From Macrotis lagotis (Eukaryota > Chordata > Mammalia > Peramelemorphia > Peramelidae): 64,000 bases of DNA. The DNA is taken from NCBI RefSeq assembly GCF_037893015.1, contig NC_133665.1, forward strand, positions 197,010,714 to 197,074,713, read 5' to 3'. Of the stretch, positions 24,601-36,498 are shown in pieces. Under the pieces are notes generated by a model, which saw nothing but the letters and a program-made list of their open reading frames with translations, was not told the DNA's origin and searched no databases. A program made the position numbers and the translations under genes. Each line of letters opens with the position of its first letter. Within the stretch, counting starts at the first letter, position 1.

Positions 24601-27600
24601 AAACCACACACAATTTAGCAAGCACTTGGTTGATGGGGATGGTCTTTCTTCAAAGAGTCAAAACCCTACTTCTATCTCCCATTCCTCTCCTACTCTCCAT
24701 AAAAGTCCTGTTTTAAGATCCCTCTCTTTATAAAATCCCCCAATCTTTGAGCAGATTTTGGAACCATTTAAAGCTCAATTCTCTGAGCTCAGAATATCCT
24801 GCAGCAGTGCCCCATCCCCTTTCCCCTCCAAGACCTTTTCTCCAGGGACCCTAGGGTGTTCACCCAGATAGGGAGATCAGAGCCAAGGCACATATCTTCA
24901 GAAGAGGAAAAAGGAGGGTCTCTGAGCAGGATATATTACTTGGCCATGTCCAATTTCCTTCTGTTCCTCAGCACTAAATTTAATTTGCATAGCCTAAGAA
25001 TGTGGAGGAAACTCTTCCCCAGAGAGCAGGAGCTGGCATCTTTTTTAGCCTTGCCCAAGCTGCCATTTTCTTTCCCATTCATCTTCAGTCTAATTTCTCT
25101 TTCCCTTCCTTTATCTATGGAGACATGATGAATAGGGTCCTGCAGCATAAACCGCTGTCTCATGGATGTCAGGGACTGACTCAGTTTAATATCAGTTCAT
25201 TTAGAAGAAAAGCAATTCTCTCAGCCACAAATTAACATCTGTCTCCATCTCAGCAGCACCTGGCTCAGGGTTTCTGTTTGAAATGAGAAAAATCTCTGCA
25301 GATCCATGGGACACATGGCTTTATCTCTCTTCCTATAGAATTGAGAGTTATTCTCATTATTCTCCCAGGGGAAATAAATAAAAACAATGATAATGTAGGA
25401 GAGTGTGCATTGTTTGATGGGATGAAGCTAGGTTAGCCTGAACTTCCTCACATCTGCCTCAGAGGCAGGCTGGCTGTTCAGTGGTATTATTCAATAGGCT
25501 AAAACATCACCAGTGCTGGGGTTGATGGATGGTTTTATCCCCCAGCCAGGAAGGTGGCTACAAAGGTCACCCCCACACTCCTCTCACAAGGCTGCCTCCA
25601 TGCCTCAGTCTTCTAGAACCCTAGGTCCCTACTAGTCTAGACTAGGTACTGGGGGCTTCAGTGATAGCTTATGGGCTTCAGAGAGTAGCTGAACAAGTCC
25701 TTGGCCAGCAGACCAAAGAGAAGGCCCAGTCCTAGAAGCTTGTGGAGTTCTGACTGGCCCCTGATTCATTCTCCCAGGAAGATGATCTCCTTAATCACCT
25801 GTATCCTGTTTCATTCTTATCTCCATAGTCCAAGCCCAGAGAAGTATTGCAGGAGCTTTTCCTGATGGATACTGGGGTTAACTGAATTGTTTAACTTGGA
25901 CATAGAAATAAAAGGGTTAATTGTGATATCATAGCCCTTAGCTTTGTGTGGAAAGAAGTCCCAGAAGAGAATTACTAACATAAGCATGTTTTGTAAACTG
26001 ACCACAGTATGACTATCTGCTCAGAGAAAGCATAACCTTGCACCATTATCTCCAAGGCCCCTTGCTTTCGTGAGCCTCTGGGGTATTTGGCTAAGGTCCA
26101 AAATCTTTGAAAGCATTCCCCTCTCCACCCATAATCAGAAGCAACTATCTTAAACTCCTTTTTTTCCTTTGACTCCTCGAATTTACATGTAATAAACACT
26201 GACTGAAACAGGGGTCTATGTGAGATCTCTCACAATCATCCACTAACCAGCACAGGATCCCTAGAACCTTTCTGGGTCCCTTCCCTCAATAGCACCCTAC
26301 AGGGTCAGAATGGTTCTGTGAGAGGACAAAGAGCCAGATCTGGAGTCCCAAAGACCTAGGTTGGAATCAGTGTCAGAGACTGACCAGTGGAGTTTTACTC
26401 TTCCCTCTCAGTCTCAGTTTCCTCCTCCACAAGTCACACAATTCTGACTTGCTGATCCCACATCAATACATAGATGATCAAATGGGAAAGTCATGTTTAA
26501 AGTACACTCAGATCTGGCACATAATATATGCTTAATAAAACTATCTGAATCAAATTAAATTAAATGATCTAAGAATCAATTGGTTTCTTTGAGTTTGAAG
26601 TTCAGTGTAATTCAGCTCTATTTAGGCCCCTTTTAAAGGCTAATGTTTTCTCCTGGGTGCTACATTTTAGAAAGGAAGTGGACAGACTAGGGCTTGGAGA
26701 CCAGGGTAGGACAACAATACCACAAAAGGATGAGTTGAAGAAATTGGGAAGGTGAAGCCTGAAGAAGGGAAAGCTCTGGTGGGATATGGCAGTCATCTTC
26801 AGGGATTTGATGAAGGGCAGGATAAGGAAGAAGATATCCATTTTTCTGCCTGACCCCAGGGTGACAAACATAGAACAATGACTGCAGGCTTTTGTGGCAA
26901 ATTTGAGCTCAATATGGAGAAAGACTTATTAACATTTGGGAATTCCCTTAAGATTTAGGGACTGCCCCAATAAATTTATTGTCACTTGGTCATCTCTGTC
27001 CCAAACCAAGGTTTAGGGATGCCTTGCTGAAGGTTAGAGAGATGATGGTTGAGGTCTCTCCCATGGAGATCTCATCCATCCCAAATATTTCCTATGCACC
27101 TATTATGTGCATAGACCTGTCCAGTCTGGAGGAGTTTGCAATCTAGGAGGTATCTGTGCCCTGCTCATGCCAAGGTGGTGCCAGTCCAGGGGGTCATGGA
27201 GATCAGGGAGGCATGGCCCAATCTCAAAAAGCACAGTTCTGACTAGGTGCCTGCCTATCATTAAGGTAGAGGACTTGTCCCAGAGAAAAATACAGTGCCC
27301 CTTGTCTGCAATGGGAAGAGAAAGCCTTTCCTGATTGTTCCTGCCCTTATGGACATTTCAGATCCCTTTGGCAACCTATTGAATGGAAGAAGACTATCCT
27401 CACTGACAACAGTGCCCTTAATTGAGGGACTTTCAGAGTGAGCCAAATCCCACGGTCCACCCCACAGATGAGCTGGCTTTGTAATTCCTTACTCCTGGTG
27501 TAATTTCCCTTTTATCCTTCCTCCTGGAGAGGACAGGACCATCTCTTTCAAGTTTTTTATCCTTGAACTGCCCAATCCTGAGTGTGAGGAAACTGCCCTG

Positions 27601-27924
27601 GGATGGGGCTGGAGAGAGAGAGTCAGCTCTGGGTCCAGTCATTTCTATGACACTTTCTCTCCTTAGCATGTTCCAGGTGTGCTCCTGAGTGAATGCCAGT
27701 TTCTGCAGTGGCAAATTAAACCTGCTCCATAATGTATTCTCTGAAGCTTCATGATTCTCTTAGCAGAGCAGTAAGGATTCAGGTGGGGCTCCAGGGTGGG
27801 TGGTTTAGGAGGGGACAGAATTTCCAGGGAATGTTTCTTCCCCTGATTTCCCTGCCTGCAGCATTGCTGCCTGTCCTCATTGCCCACTCAGGTCCTCTTT
27901 GTCCTGTCCTACCTCTATTTTATT
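24601..27924. other. Intergenic, one MIR, no gene seen
   Basis: Holds the MIR at 26,300-26,550 and a MIR-like phrase near 27,090 (CACCTATTATGTGCATAGAC). No exon with family resemblance. Confidence 0.45.
26300..26550 (+). mobile_element. MIR SINE
   Basis: GAGTCCCAAAGACCTAGGTT, CAGTCTCAGTTTCCTCCTCC and GGCACATAATATATGCTTAA are MIR head, core and tail. Confidence 0.65.
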
Positions 27925-28830
27925 CATGTCAGCAGAGATATAATATTTCCTCCAATAACTGCTCTGGCTGTATCCCACAAGTTCTGGTGTGTTGTCTTCT
28001 TATTGCCATTGTCCTGGGTGGTTATTATTTCTATTATTTGTTGTTTGATCTACTCATTTTTTAAAATGAAGTTACTTTCCAACAAATTTTAGGTCCATTT
28101 CTCCATGACCCTTTATTTCTTGTTTTTTATTATCTCATGATTTGAAAAGAATGCATTCAATATTTTTGCCTTTCTGCATTTGATTATGAGGTTTTTTTGC
28201 CCTAATACATGGTCAATTTTTTTGTATAGATGCCCATTACCACTAAGAAAAAAGTATATTCCTTTCTATCCTCATTTAATTTTCTCCAGAGGTCTATCAT
28301 AGCTAGCTTTTCTAACATCCTATTTTCCTCCTTAACTTCCATCTTGTTTATTTTTTTGGTGAGATTTATCTATTTCTGAGAGAGGGAGGTTGAGGTCCAG
28401 TGTTTTTGCTGTCTTTGTCTTCATGTAATTCATTTACTTTCTCCTCTAACAATCTGGATGCTGTATCCCCTGGTCCATGCATGTTTAGTATTGAAATGAC
28501 TTCATTGTGTCTGGTACCTTTTAGGAGGATGTAGTTTCCTTCTTTATCCCTTTGGATGAAATCTATTTTTATAATTGCTTTGTCTGAGAGAAGGATGGCT
28601 ACCCCTGAGTTTTTTCACTTCAGCCAAGTAGAGTATATATTGTGTTCTAATCCTTAACCTTTTCTCTAGGTGTATCTTTATGCTTCAGATGTGTTTCTTG
28701 TAAGCCCCATATTGTAGGATTCTGGTTTTTAAATACACTCTGCTCTCTGTTTCTGTTTTATGGGAGGGTTCATCTCATCCACATTCACAGTAATAATTAC
28801 TCTTTATTACCTTCCATACCATCTCCCCTC
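27925..28830 (-). mobile_element. L1 fragment, ORF2 5' part (endonuclease region)
   Basis: Read on the minus strand, this conceptually gives L1 ORF2 strings in order: NVDEMNPPIK, PTIWGLQETHLKHKDTP, GVAILLSDK, IDFIQRDKEGNYILLKG, ISILNMHGPG and KNTGPQPPSLRNR. These match the N-terminal endonuclease part of mammalian L1 ORF2, with stops and frameshifts. The 3' half of the L1 is absent on the low-coordinate side, which is unusual because L1 copies normally lose the 5' end. Confidence 0.8.
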
Positions 28831-29160
28831 TGCTTGTATTCGTTTTCCCTCCCACCCTATCCCTCCTCACTAGTGCTTTGTTTCTGAATACACCTCCCTC
28901 AATCTGTCCCCCCATCAGCCCCCCTTTTCTTCCTTTTTTCTCTTCTTCCTTTCCTTCCCCTCCTATTACTTGAAGGGCGCCAAATCCATGAGAGTGAGGT
29001 TCCAACAGCTCTCAGCCCGTCCCTCCTTTCCTCCGCTGCACTCGGGCCTTGTGTAATGCATCCCATTCTGCCTCCCCTTTCCTCCAGTCTCATTATAATC
29101 CCCCTTTTTATTGCCTTAAGTTTTCAAAAAAGCCATTCCATCAAAATCCACTCCTATCTC
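28831..29160 (-). mobile_element. Probable L1 sequence upstream of ORF2
   Basis: C/T-rich sequence contiguous with the L1 ORF2 start. Its position fits the L1 region before ORF2 (inter-ORF or ORF1) read antisense, but I cannot translate a recognisable ORF1 protein. The call depends on contiguity. Confidence 0.45.
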
Positions 29161-29572
29161 TGCTTCCATCATTCCGTCTGGCAGTGAGGACTCGAGGGGG
29201 TTGGGGTTTCCTCCCCGAGGGGGCCCGTGGCATCTTTTCGTGGCCTTAGTCTGCTCTTTCTCCTTTCCTGGTGCTCCAGTCTCCCGCGGAAGGCCGGGTG
29301 TTTCGGTCACACAAGTCTGAAACTCTCATTCAGGGCCATGGGGGGCCTGCCGGGCCCTGTGTGGGGCTGCTGGGGTGGGGGGGGGGGCCGGGCGACCCGG
29401 GGCTGCTTGTTCCACCAAGGGGATAGTTTACGTTTTTACTAGTTTTCGTTCTTTTTTAGTTGTGTGGACAAACCCGGGCCTCCCGAGGGCCGTTCTAGGC
29501 CTCAGGCCCATTGCTGGGGGTGGGGGGGAGGCCCCTCCAAGGCGTCGGGTCAGACCAGCTTTTAACGGCGCA
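29160..29572. other. GC-rich left flank of the minisatellite
   Basis: CpG-rich sequence with a G11 run near 29,377-29,388 that joins the L1-like block on its left to the 14-bp array. Its first part may be L1 5' sequence read antisense; the rest is not recognised. No supported coding region. Confidence 0.5.
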
Positions 29573-32500
29573 GCCCCTGGGGCTCCGCTCCTGGGGCTCC
29601 GCTCCTGGGGCTCCCCTCCTGGGGCTCCGCTCCTGGGGCTCCGCTCCTGGGGCTCCCCCGCTGGGGCTCCGCTCCTGGGGCTCCCCTCCTGGGGCTCCGC
29701 TCCTGGGGCTCCCCCGCTGGGGTTCCGCTCCTGGGGCTCCCCCGCTGGGGCTCCGCTCCTGGGGCTCCCCCCCGGGGCTCCCCCCCTGGGGCTCCGCTCC
29801 TGGGGCTCCCCCGCTGGGGCTCCGCTCCTGGGGCTCCCCCGCTGGGGCTCCCCTCCTGGGGCTCCGCTCCTGGGGCTCCCCCGCTGGGGCTCCGCACCTG
29901 GGGCTCCCCCGCTGGGGCTCCGCTCCTGGGGCTCCCCTCCTGGGGCTCCGCTCCTGGGGCTCCCCCGCTGGGGCTCCGCTCCTGGGGCTCCCCCCCTGGG
30001 GCTCCCCCGCTGGGGCTCCGCTCCTGGGGCTCCCCCGCTGGGGCTCCGCTCCTGGGGCTCCCCTCCTGGGGCTCCGCTCCTGGGGCTCCGCTCCTGGGGC
30101 TCCCCCGCTGGGGCTCCGCTCCTGGGGCTCCCCTCCTGGGGCTCCCCCGCTGGGGCTCCGCTCCTGGGGCTCCCCCGCTGGGGCTCCGCTCCTGGGGCTC
30201 CCCCCCTGGGGCTCCCCCCCTGGGGCTCCGCTCCTGGGGCTCCGCTCCTGGGGCTCCCCCGCTGGGGCTCCGCTCCTGGGGCTCCGCTCCTGGGGCTCCC
30301 CCGCTGGGGCTCCCCCGCTGGGGCTCCGCTCCTGGGGCTCCCCCGCTGGGGCTCCGCTCCTGGGGCTCCCCCCCGGGGCTCCCCCCGCTGGGGCTCCCCT
30401 CCTGGGGCTCCGCTCCTGGGGCTCCCCCGCTGGGGCTCCCCCGCTGGGGCTCCGCTCCTGGGGCTCCCCCGCTGGGGCTCCGCTCCTGGGGCTCCCCCCC
30501 TGGGGTTCCCCCGCTGGGGCTCCGCTCCTGGGGCTCCTCTCCTGGGGCTCCCCCGCTGGGGCTCCGCTCCTGGGGCTCCCCTCCTGGGGCTCCGCTCCTG
30601 GGGCTCCGCTCCTGGGGCTCCCCCGCTGGGGTTCCGCTCCTGGGGCTCCCCCGCTGGGGCTCCGCTCCTGGGGCTCCCCCCCGGGGCTCCCCCCCCTGGG
30701 GCTCCGCTCCTGGGGCTCCCCCGCTGGGGCTCCGCTCCTGGGGCTCCCCCGCTGGGGCTCCCCTCCTGGGGCTCCGCTCCTGGGGCTCCCCCGCTGGGGC
30801 TCCGCTCCTGGGGCTCCCCCGCTGGGGCTCCGCTCCTGGGGCTCCCCTCCTGGGGCTCCGCTCCTGGGGCTCCCCCGCTGGGGCTCCGCTCCTGGGGCTC
30901 CCCCCCTGGGGCTCCCCCGCTGGGGCTCCGCTCCTGGGGCTCCCCCGCTGGGGCTCCGCTCCTGGGGCTCCCCTCCTGGGGCTCCGCTCCTGGGGCTCCC
31001 CCGCTGGGGCTCCGCTCCTGGGGCTCCCCTCCTGGGGCTCCCCCGCTGGGGCTCCGCTCCTGGGGCTCCCCCGCTGGGGCTCCGCTCCTGGGGCTCCCCC
31101 CCTGGGGCTCCCCCCCTGGGGCTCCGCTCCTGGGGCTCCGCTCCTGGGGCTCCCCCGCTGGGGCTCCGCTCCTGGGGCTCCGCTCCTGGGGCTCCCCCGC
31201 TGGGGCTCCCCCGCTGGGGCTCCGCTCCTGGGGCTCCCCCGCTGGGGCTCCGCTCCTGGGGCTCCCCCCCGGGGCTCCCCCCGCTGGGGCTCCCCTCCTG
31301 GGGCTCCGCTCCTGGGGCTCCCCCGCTGGGGCTCCCCCGCTGGGGCTCCGCTCCTGGGGCTCCCCCGCTGGGGCTCCGCTCCTGGGGCTCCCCCCCTGGG
31401 GTTCCCCCGCTGGGGCTCCGCTCCTGGGGCTCCGCTCCTGGGGCTCCCCCGCTGGGGCTCCGCTCCTGTGGCTCCCCCGCTGGGGCTCCGCTCCTGGGGC
31501 TCCCCCCCGGGGCTCCCCCCGCTGGGGCTCCCCTCCTGGGGCTCCGCTCCTGGGGCTCCCCCGCTGGGGCTCCCCCGCTGGGGCTCCGCTCCTGGGGCTC
31601 CCCCGCTGGGGCTCCGCTCCTGGGGCTCCGCTCCTGGGGCTCCCCCCCTGGGGCTCCCCCGCTGGGGCTCCGCTCCTGGGGCTCCGCTCCTGGGGCTCCC
31701 CCGCTGGGGCTCCGCTCCTGGGGCTCCCCCCCTGGGGCTCCCCCCGGGGCTCCCCCCGCTGGGGCTCCGCTCCTGGGGCTCCCCCGCTGGGGCTCCGCTC
31801 CTGGGGCTCCCCCGCTGGGGCTCCGCTCCTGGGGCTCCGCTCCTGGGGCTCCCCCGCTGGGGCTCCGCTCCTGGGGCTCCCCTCCTGGGGCTCCGCTCCT
31901 GGGGCTCCGCTCCTGGGGCTCCCCCGCTGGGGCTCCGCTCCTGGGGCTCCCCCGCTGGGGCTCCGCTCCTGGGGCTCCCCCCCTGGGGCTCCCCCGCTGG
32001 GGCTCCGCTCCTGGGGCTCCCCCGCTGGGGCTCCGCTCCTGGGGCTCCCTCCCTGGGGCTCCCCCCCTGGGGCTCCGCTCCTGGGGCTCCGCTCCTGGGG
32101 CTCCCCCGCTGGGGCTCCGCTCCTGGGGCTCCCCCCCTGGGCTCCCCCCGCTGGGGCTCCCCCGCTGGGGCTCCCTTCCTGGGGCTCCGCTCCTGGGGCT
32201 CCCCCCCGGGGCTCCCCCCCGGGGCTCCCCTCCTGGGGCTCCGCTCCTGGGGCTCTCCCGCTGGGGCTCCGCTCCTGGGGCTCCCCTCCTGGGGCTCCGC
32301 TCCTGGGGCTCCGCTCCTGGGGCTCCCCTCCTGGGGCTCCGCTCCTGGGGCTCCCCCGCTGGGGCTCCGCTCCTGGGGCTCCGCTCCTGGGGCTCCCCCC
32401 CGGGGCTCCCCCCCGGGGCTCCCCTCCTGGGGCTCCGCTCCTGGGGCTCTCCCGCTGGGGCTCCGCTCCTGGGGCTCCCCTCCTGGGGCTCCGCTCCTGG

Positions 32501-32950
32501 GGCTCCGCTCCTGGGGCTCCCCTCCTGGGGCTCCGCTCCTGGGGCTCCCCCGCTGGGGCTCCGCTCCTGGGGCTCCGCTCCTGGGGCTCCCCCGCTGGGG
32601 CTCCGCTCCTGGGGCTCCGCTCCTGGGGCTCCCCCGCTGGGGCTCCGCTCCTGGGGCTCCCCTCCTGGGGCTCCGCTCCTGGGGCTCCGCTCCTGGGGCT
32701 CCCCCGCTGGGGCTCCGCTCCTGGGGCTCCCCTCCTGGGGCTCCGCTCCTGGGGCTCCGCTCCTGGGGCTCCCCCGCTGGGGCTCCGCTCCTGGGGCTCC
32801 GCTCCTGGGGCTCCCCCGCTGGGGCTCCGCTCCTGGGGCTCCCCTCCTGGGGCTCCGCTCCTGGGGCTCCCCTCCTGGGGCTCCCCCGCTGGGGCTCCGC
32901 TCCTGGGGCTCCCCCGCTGGGGCTCCGCTCCTGGGGCTCCGCTCCTGGGC
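29573..32950. repeat. 14-bp GC-rich minisatellite (about 240 units)
   Basis: Tandem array of a 14-bp unit with four main variants on the plus strand: GGGGCTCCGCTCCT, GGGGCTCCCCCGCT, GGGGCTCCCCTCCT and GGGGCTCCCCCCCT. There are rare 13- and 15-bp units and rare GGGGTTCC variants. The length of ~3.38 kb divided by 14 gives about 240 units. Scanning by eye, the plus strand holds one adenine in the whole array (near 29,896). All stop codons contain A, and all begin with T on the other strand, so all six frames are open. The long Gly/Ala/Pro/Leu/Arg/Ser/Trp and Pro/Arg/Ser/Gly/Glu/Gln frames are artefacts. Many units carry a CpG. GGGG runs every 14 bases could form long-loop quadruplexes. Confidence 0.97.
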
Positions 32951-33480
32951 CCGGGCAGCGCCGCGTCCTGGGGGCGGCGGGGGCGCCAGTGCGCAGCCGC
33001 AGCAGCGAGCCCGCGCCCAGGCCCCCCCGCCCCCCGGCCTCCCCAGGCGCCCCCACCCCACCCCGGCCCGGGTAGGGCCCCACGCGGAGGCGGCCACTGC
33101 CCAGCCAGGTGCCAGGCCCCCGCCGCCTTCCGAGCCTGGGGTGGGCTGCCCTGGCGGGGCCTGTTTGCCCGGGGCCCGGGGTGGGGCACCTCAGGCCCAG
33201 TGGGGCTCCCCTGCCCCGGGCGGGGCGCGAGTGGGGCGAGGGGGAGCGGGCAGGGACCGCCCCAGGAGGAGCTCTGTGGGAGCCGAGCCAGGGCTGCCCG
33301 GGCCCTGTAGAAAGGGCCCCCAGAACCGCGGGGGTCGGGTCGTGTCCCGGAGCTCAGGAGCCAGCCTCGCGCCCCCAGAGCCTGGTTCCTGGTCCCACAC
33401 GGTCTGGGCCCCGTATTCAGTCGCTGCGACCCTCGGGGGGATCCCCGAGTTCAGTGGAGCCGAGCCATCCTGACAAAGAC
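32951..33480. promoter_or_regulatory. CpG-rich unique flank right of the minisatellite
   Basis: About 530 bp of non-tandem, very CpG-rich DNA with several GC boxes. It would qualify as a CpG island even without the array beside it. No TATA box, exon or known promoter was recognised. It may be an orphan CpG island, an L1 5' UTR remnant, or seed sequence from which the array grew. Confidence 0.45.
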
Positions 33481-33614
33481 GCAGACGCCCAAGATCTGGG
33501 CAAATGCAGATTGGAAGAAACAAAGGGCACACCTTTCTCTGCCCAGGCACTCCCTAATTCTTCCCTCTTCACCTCTGAAGAAGCCTCTTGATTTCAACCT
33601 CTCATGCTATCCTT

Positions 33615-33773
33615 TTTTCTTTTTTTTGGGTTTTGGCAAGGCAATGTGCTCAGTGACTTGCCCAAGGCCACGCAGCTAGGTCATTATTAAATGTCTGAGG
33701 TCACATTTGAACTCAGGTCCTCCTGACTCCAGGACTGCTTGCTCTATCCACTGCGTCCCCCAGCTGCCCCTCT
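33615..33773 (-). mobile_element. WSINE1-like SINE with target-site duplication
   Basis: Antisense copy (GGCAAGGCAATGTGCTCAGT through GCTGCCCC) inserted at the edge of the CpG-rich flank of the minisatellite. Flanks CTCATGCTATCCTT (33,601-33,614) and CTCCTGCTATTCTT (33,774-33,787) match at 12 of 14 bases. Confidence 0.75.
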
Positions 33774-35610
33774 CTCCTGCTATTCTTAAGGAAAGATTCA
33801 GAACTGAGACCTAGACAATAGGGTAGTGAAGGGATTGCAAAGCTGGTTGGACGTGCAAGCCCAAAGAATGGTTAGTCTCAATTCAGTTCCATAGCAATAT
33901 CTCACATGGAGAGCTCCGAGGATCTGGGATGGACCTCTCTGTGCTGGTCAATTTTTTCAACAAGGACTGTGAGGAAGAATTCAAAGATAGAACAAACCTG
34001 GGAAAGCTGACAAACACCCTGAATAAGAGAGTCAGGACCCAAAGAACTTTTGACAGCTAGAGTAAGTGTGGGGCTAAATCTAATGAAGGGAAATGGAAGG
34101 CAGTTAAACATGTCATGGGAATTCGAAAAACTTATGAGGATTTAAAATTTTGCTTTACTGGATCTTATTATTTGGAACTTAAGGCTTTTCTCCTGAAAGT
34201 TTTGGTTAGCTGAAAGTCCATCATCTGTTAATATTAAACTCACTTGGCTAAAACCTGACTGATATAATGACAGAATTAAGGGAAGAATTTTTTACATTCC
34301 TCAGATAAGAAACAAAAGGGGAATTTGAACTTCTCAAAAATAGTTTGGTATTTGTAGAGCTAACTGTATGTCTTCACTTTCAGTCAACCTATTTAGAATC
34401 CCATAAGTGAAGTTAAATATGTAACCTGACTTAATTTACCTATAGAGTCTGCTTAACTAGATTTATATCCTCAGGGGCTATATAATATGATTTTGTTTAA
34501 CTAAATGTTTTCAACTTTTATGACATTGAAGCAAGCATGTGATTATAAATCTGTCTTTTTAACAGATAAAATGACAATATGTAAAAGAATTATTCTGTGT
34601 CTCTCTGACATAGTTTTGTCTATTAAAAACCTCCCTGATTTTTATGTAGGATTATTTTTCTGAATCGTGAACCTGTGCTTACATACAATAAACCCTAGGT
34701 TTTTAACATCTATAATTTCTTAATTGTGGTAGATTTATTTCTACCACAGTAACATATCACACAAAGTCAGAGGAAATGTTTCTCCCAAAACAAAGGTAAA
34801 GCTATCCCTTGAATTCAGAAATTAACTTTATGTGAACAAGACCAGGAGGCATTAGCCATTGGAAACACATCTGACCATATAGGTCCCCAGAATATCATCA
34901 TGGCCAATCTTACAGAGCATTGTATCTAATATCACTACCAAATGATGCCTTGTCCTAGGAGAGCTGGTATGCTGGATTTACCTTTTAGTCCCACCATTAA
35001 ACATGGACTTGAATAAGATTCACCGAGAGGAGGGTGAATAGGAAGGTAAGGGACCTAGGGATCATTTGAGGATTGGTGGAAGAAACTGGTCCAGTCTAGG
35101 GGGAAAAAAAAAACAACCTAGAGTCAAGGAACAAGGGGGACTGTATTTGAATGATTGTCATGGAGTCAAGGGTCTACATTTTATTTGGCCCAAGAGAACA
35201 ATAGTACATTTTTGCCAAAGGCAAAGTTTGACTTGATTTCAGGGGGAATGAAACCCTCCAATCAATCAGGTATTTAATAGATGCATGTTGCTTGATTGGA
35301 ATGGGCTACCTTGAAGGCAGTGAATTGTATCTTCAGCAGTTTGGATCTGATGGTTCCTGAAATCCCATCCATCTCTGAGCTTCTGGGGAACCATATGCAA
35401 ACAGCTTTAACCAAAATCTCTATACAGTCTGTCTTACACTGAGTGAGAGCTGTGTATTATAGTTAGGCTTTCTAGGGTCCATACTGATTGACCTAAGTCT
35501 CTGACCCTCCCTCAGACCCCTGGCCACTGAAACTTTCTGCCCCAGGTTTGTTTCTGTCTCTGTCTGCTTCTCTGTTTTACTGTCTCTCTTCTCTTGGTCT
35601 CTGTCTGTGA

Positions 35611-35652
35611 CTGTCTCTCTCTCTCTCTCTCGCTCGCTCGCTCTCTCTCTCT

Positions 35653-35722
<70 letters not shown>
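35611..35722. repeat. (CT)n microsatellite with CGCT interruptions
   Basis: About 110 bp of CT with three clusters of CGCTCGCT, so the array carries periodic CpGs. Confidence 0.95.
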
Positions 35723-35723
<1 letters not shown>

Positions 35724-36498
35724 CTTTCCTCCTCTCTTTTCCTCCTCACCCAAGAAGTGTTCTAACCAGGCTCTCTAAACACCTGCAGCTATGACCAATA
35801 CCTTCCAGAGAAATGGAGCTTGCTCACTCTCATGATCATATCCACCCTGTGTTAAGCGTGTGGAACAGTCCTTTGTGGCTAGGGAGATCTGAATCCAGGC
35901 AATGACTTCATTGTGGTAGAAAGGTAGGAAACAGTAACTGGTGTGATGAAAAATTTCTATGACTTTGTTATCATAAAATGTGACAGAAACACGTCAGAAC
36001 CTCCCATCCATTCAGACTCCAAAAAAGAGAATTCTGTTTCTAGTATTTCTAGAAGAGTCAGGATCTGACCTTCTCTCAAGGTCTCTCAATTATCTTTCCC
36101 CCTTCTAAATTCAGAGGGGAAGAAAAATCCAATCCCCCCCTAGCTACCAGTCTGTTTGGAGAAAATGAGATTAGATTAGCTCACCCTAGGATTTAACCTA
36201 GACTGAAACTCCCAGCTCCACATGACATCCTTTCTCTGCAAAGCTAAAAACTTAAAAATGCCAAATAGGAGTCCTGAAAAGTTCTAAGCCCCTCAGCAAT
36301 TTGTTGCTGTTCAAGCCAAGAGCTAGCTTTAATGGACTGTAAGTGATCCATTATCCTCAGGTTGACCTTGTCTCTTTCAGGCAAAAGCACACATTCAGAA
36401 TACAGTTTAAACCATCTGATCTTTATCTAGCAAGTCACTTAGAAGTGTAAAGAACCTGCAAGAACCTTTCAGGAGCAAAGCAACCCTCAGTGCCTCAT

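Noticed and set aside
29573-32950. CRISPR-like or centromeric satellite interpretation of the array
   Set aside because: There are no spacers between units, and the host is a mammal. A 14-bp unit in a single 3.4 kb block fits a minisatellite better than a satellite.
29375-33473. Very long Gly/Pro/Ala/Leu-rich and Pro/Arg/Ser/Gly-rich frames (535 to 1,320 codons) in all frames of both strands
   Set aside because: They are translations of the 14-bp minisatellite, whose strand lacks A, so stops cannot occur. The 14-residue peptide period is simply three DNA units. No ATG occurs within the array, and frames overlap on both strands.
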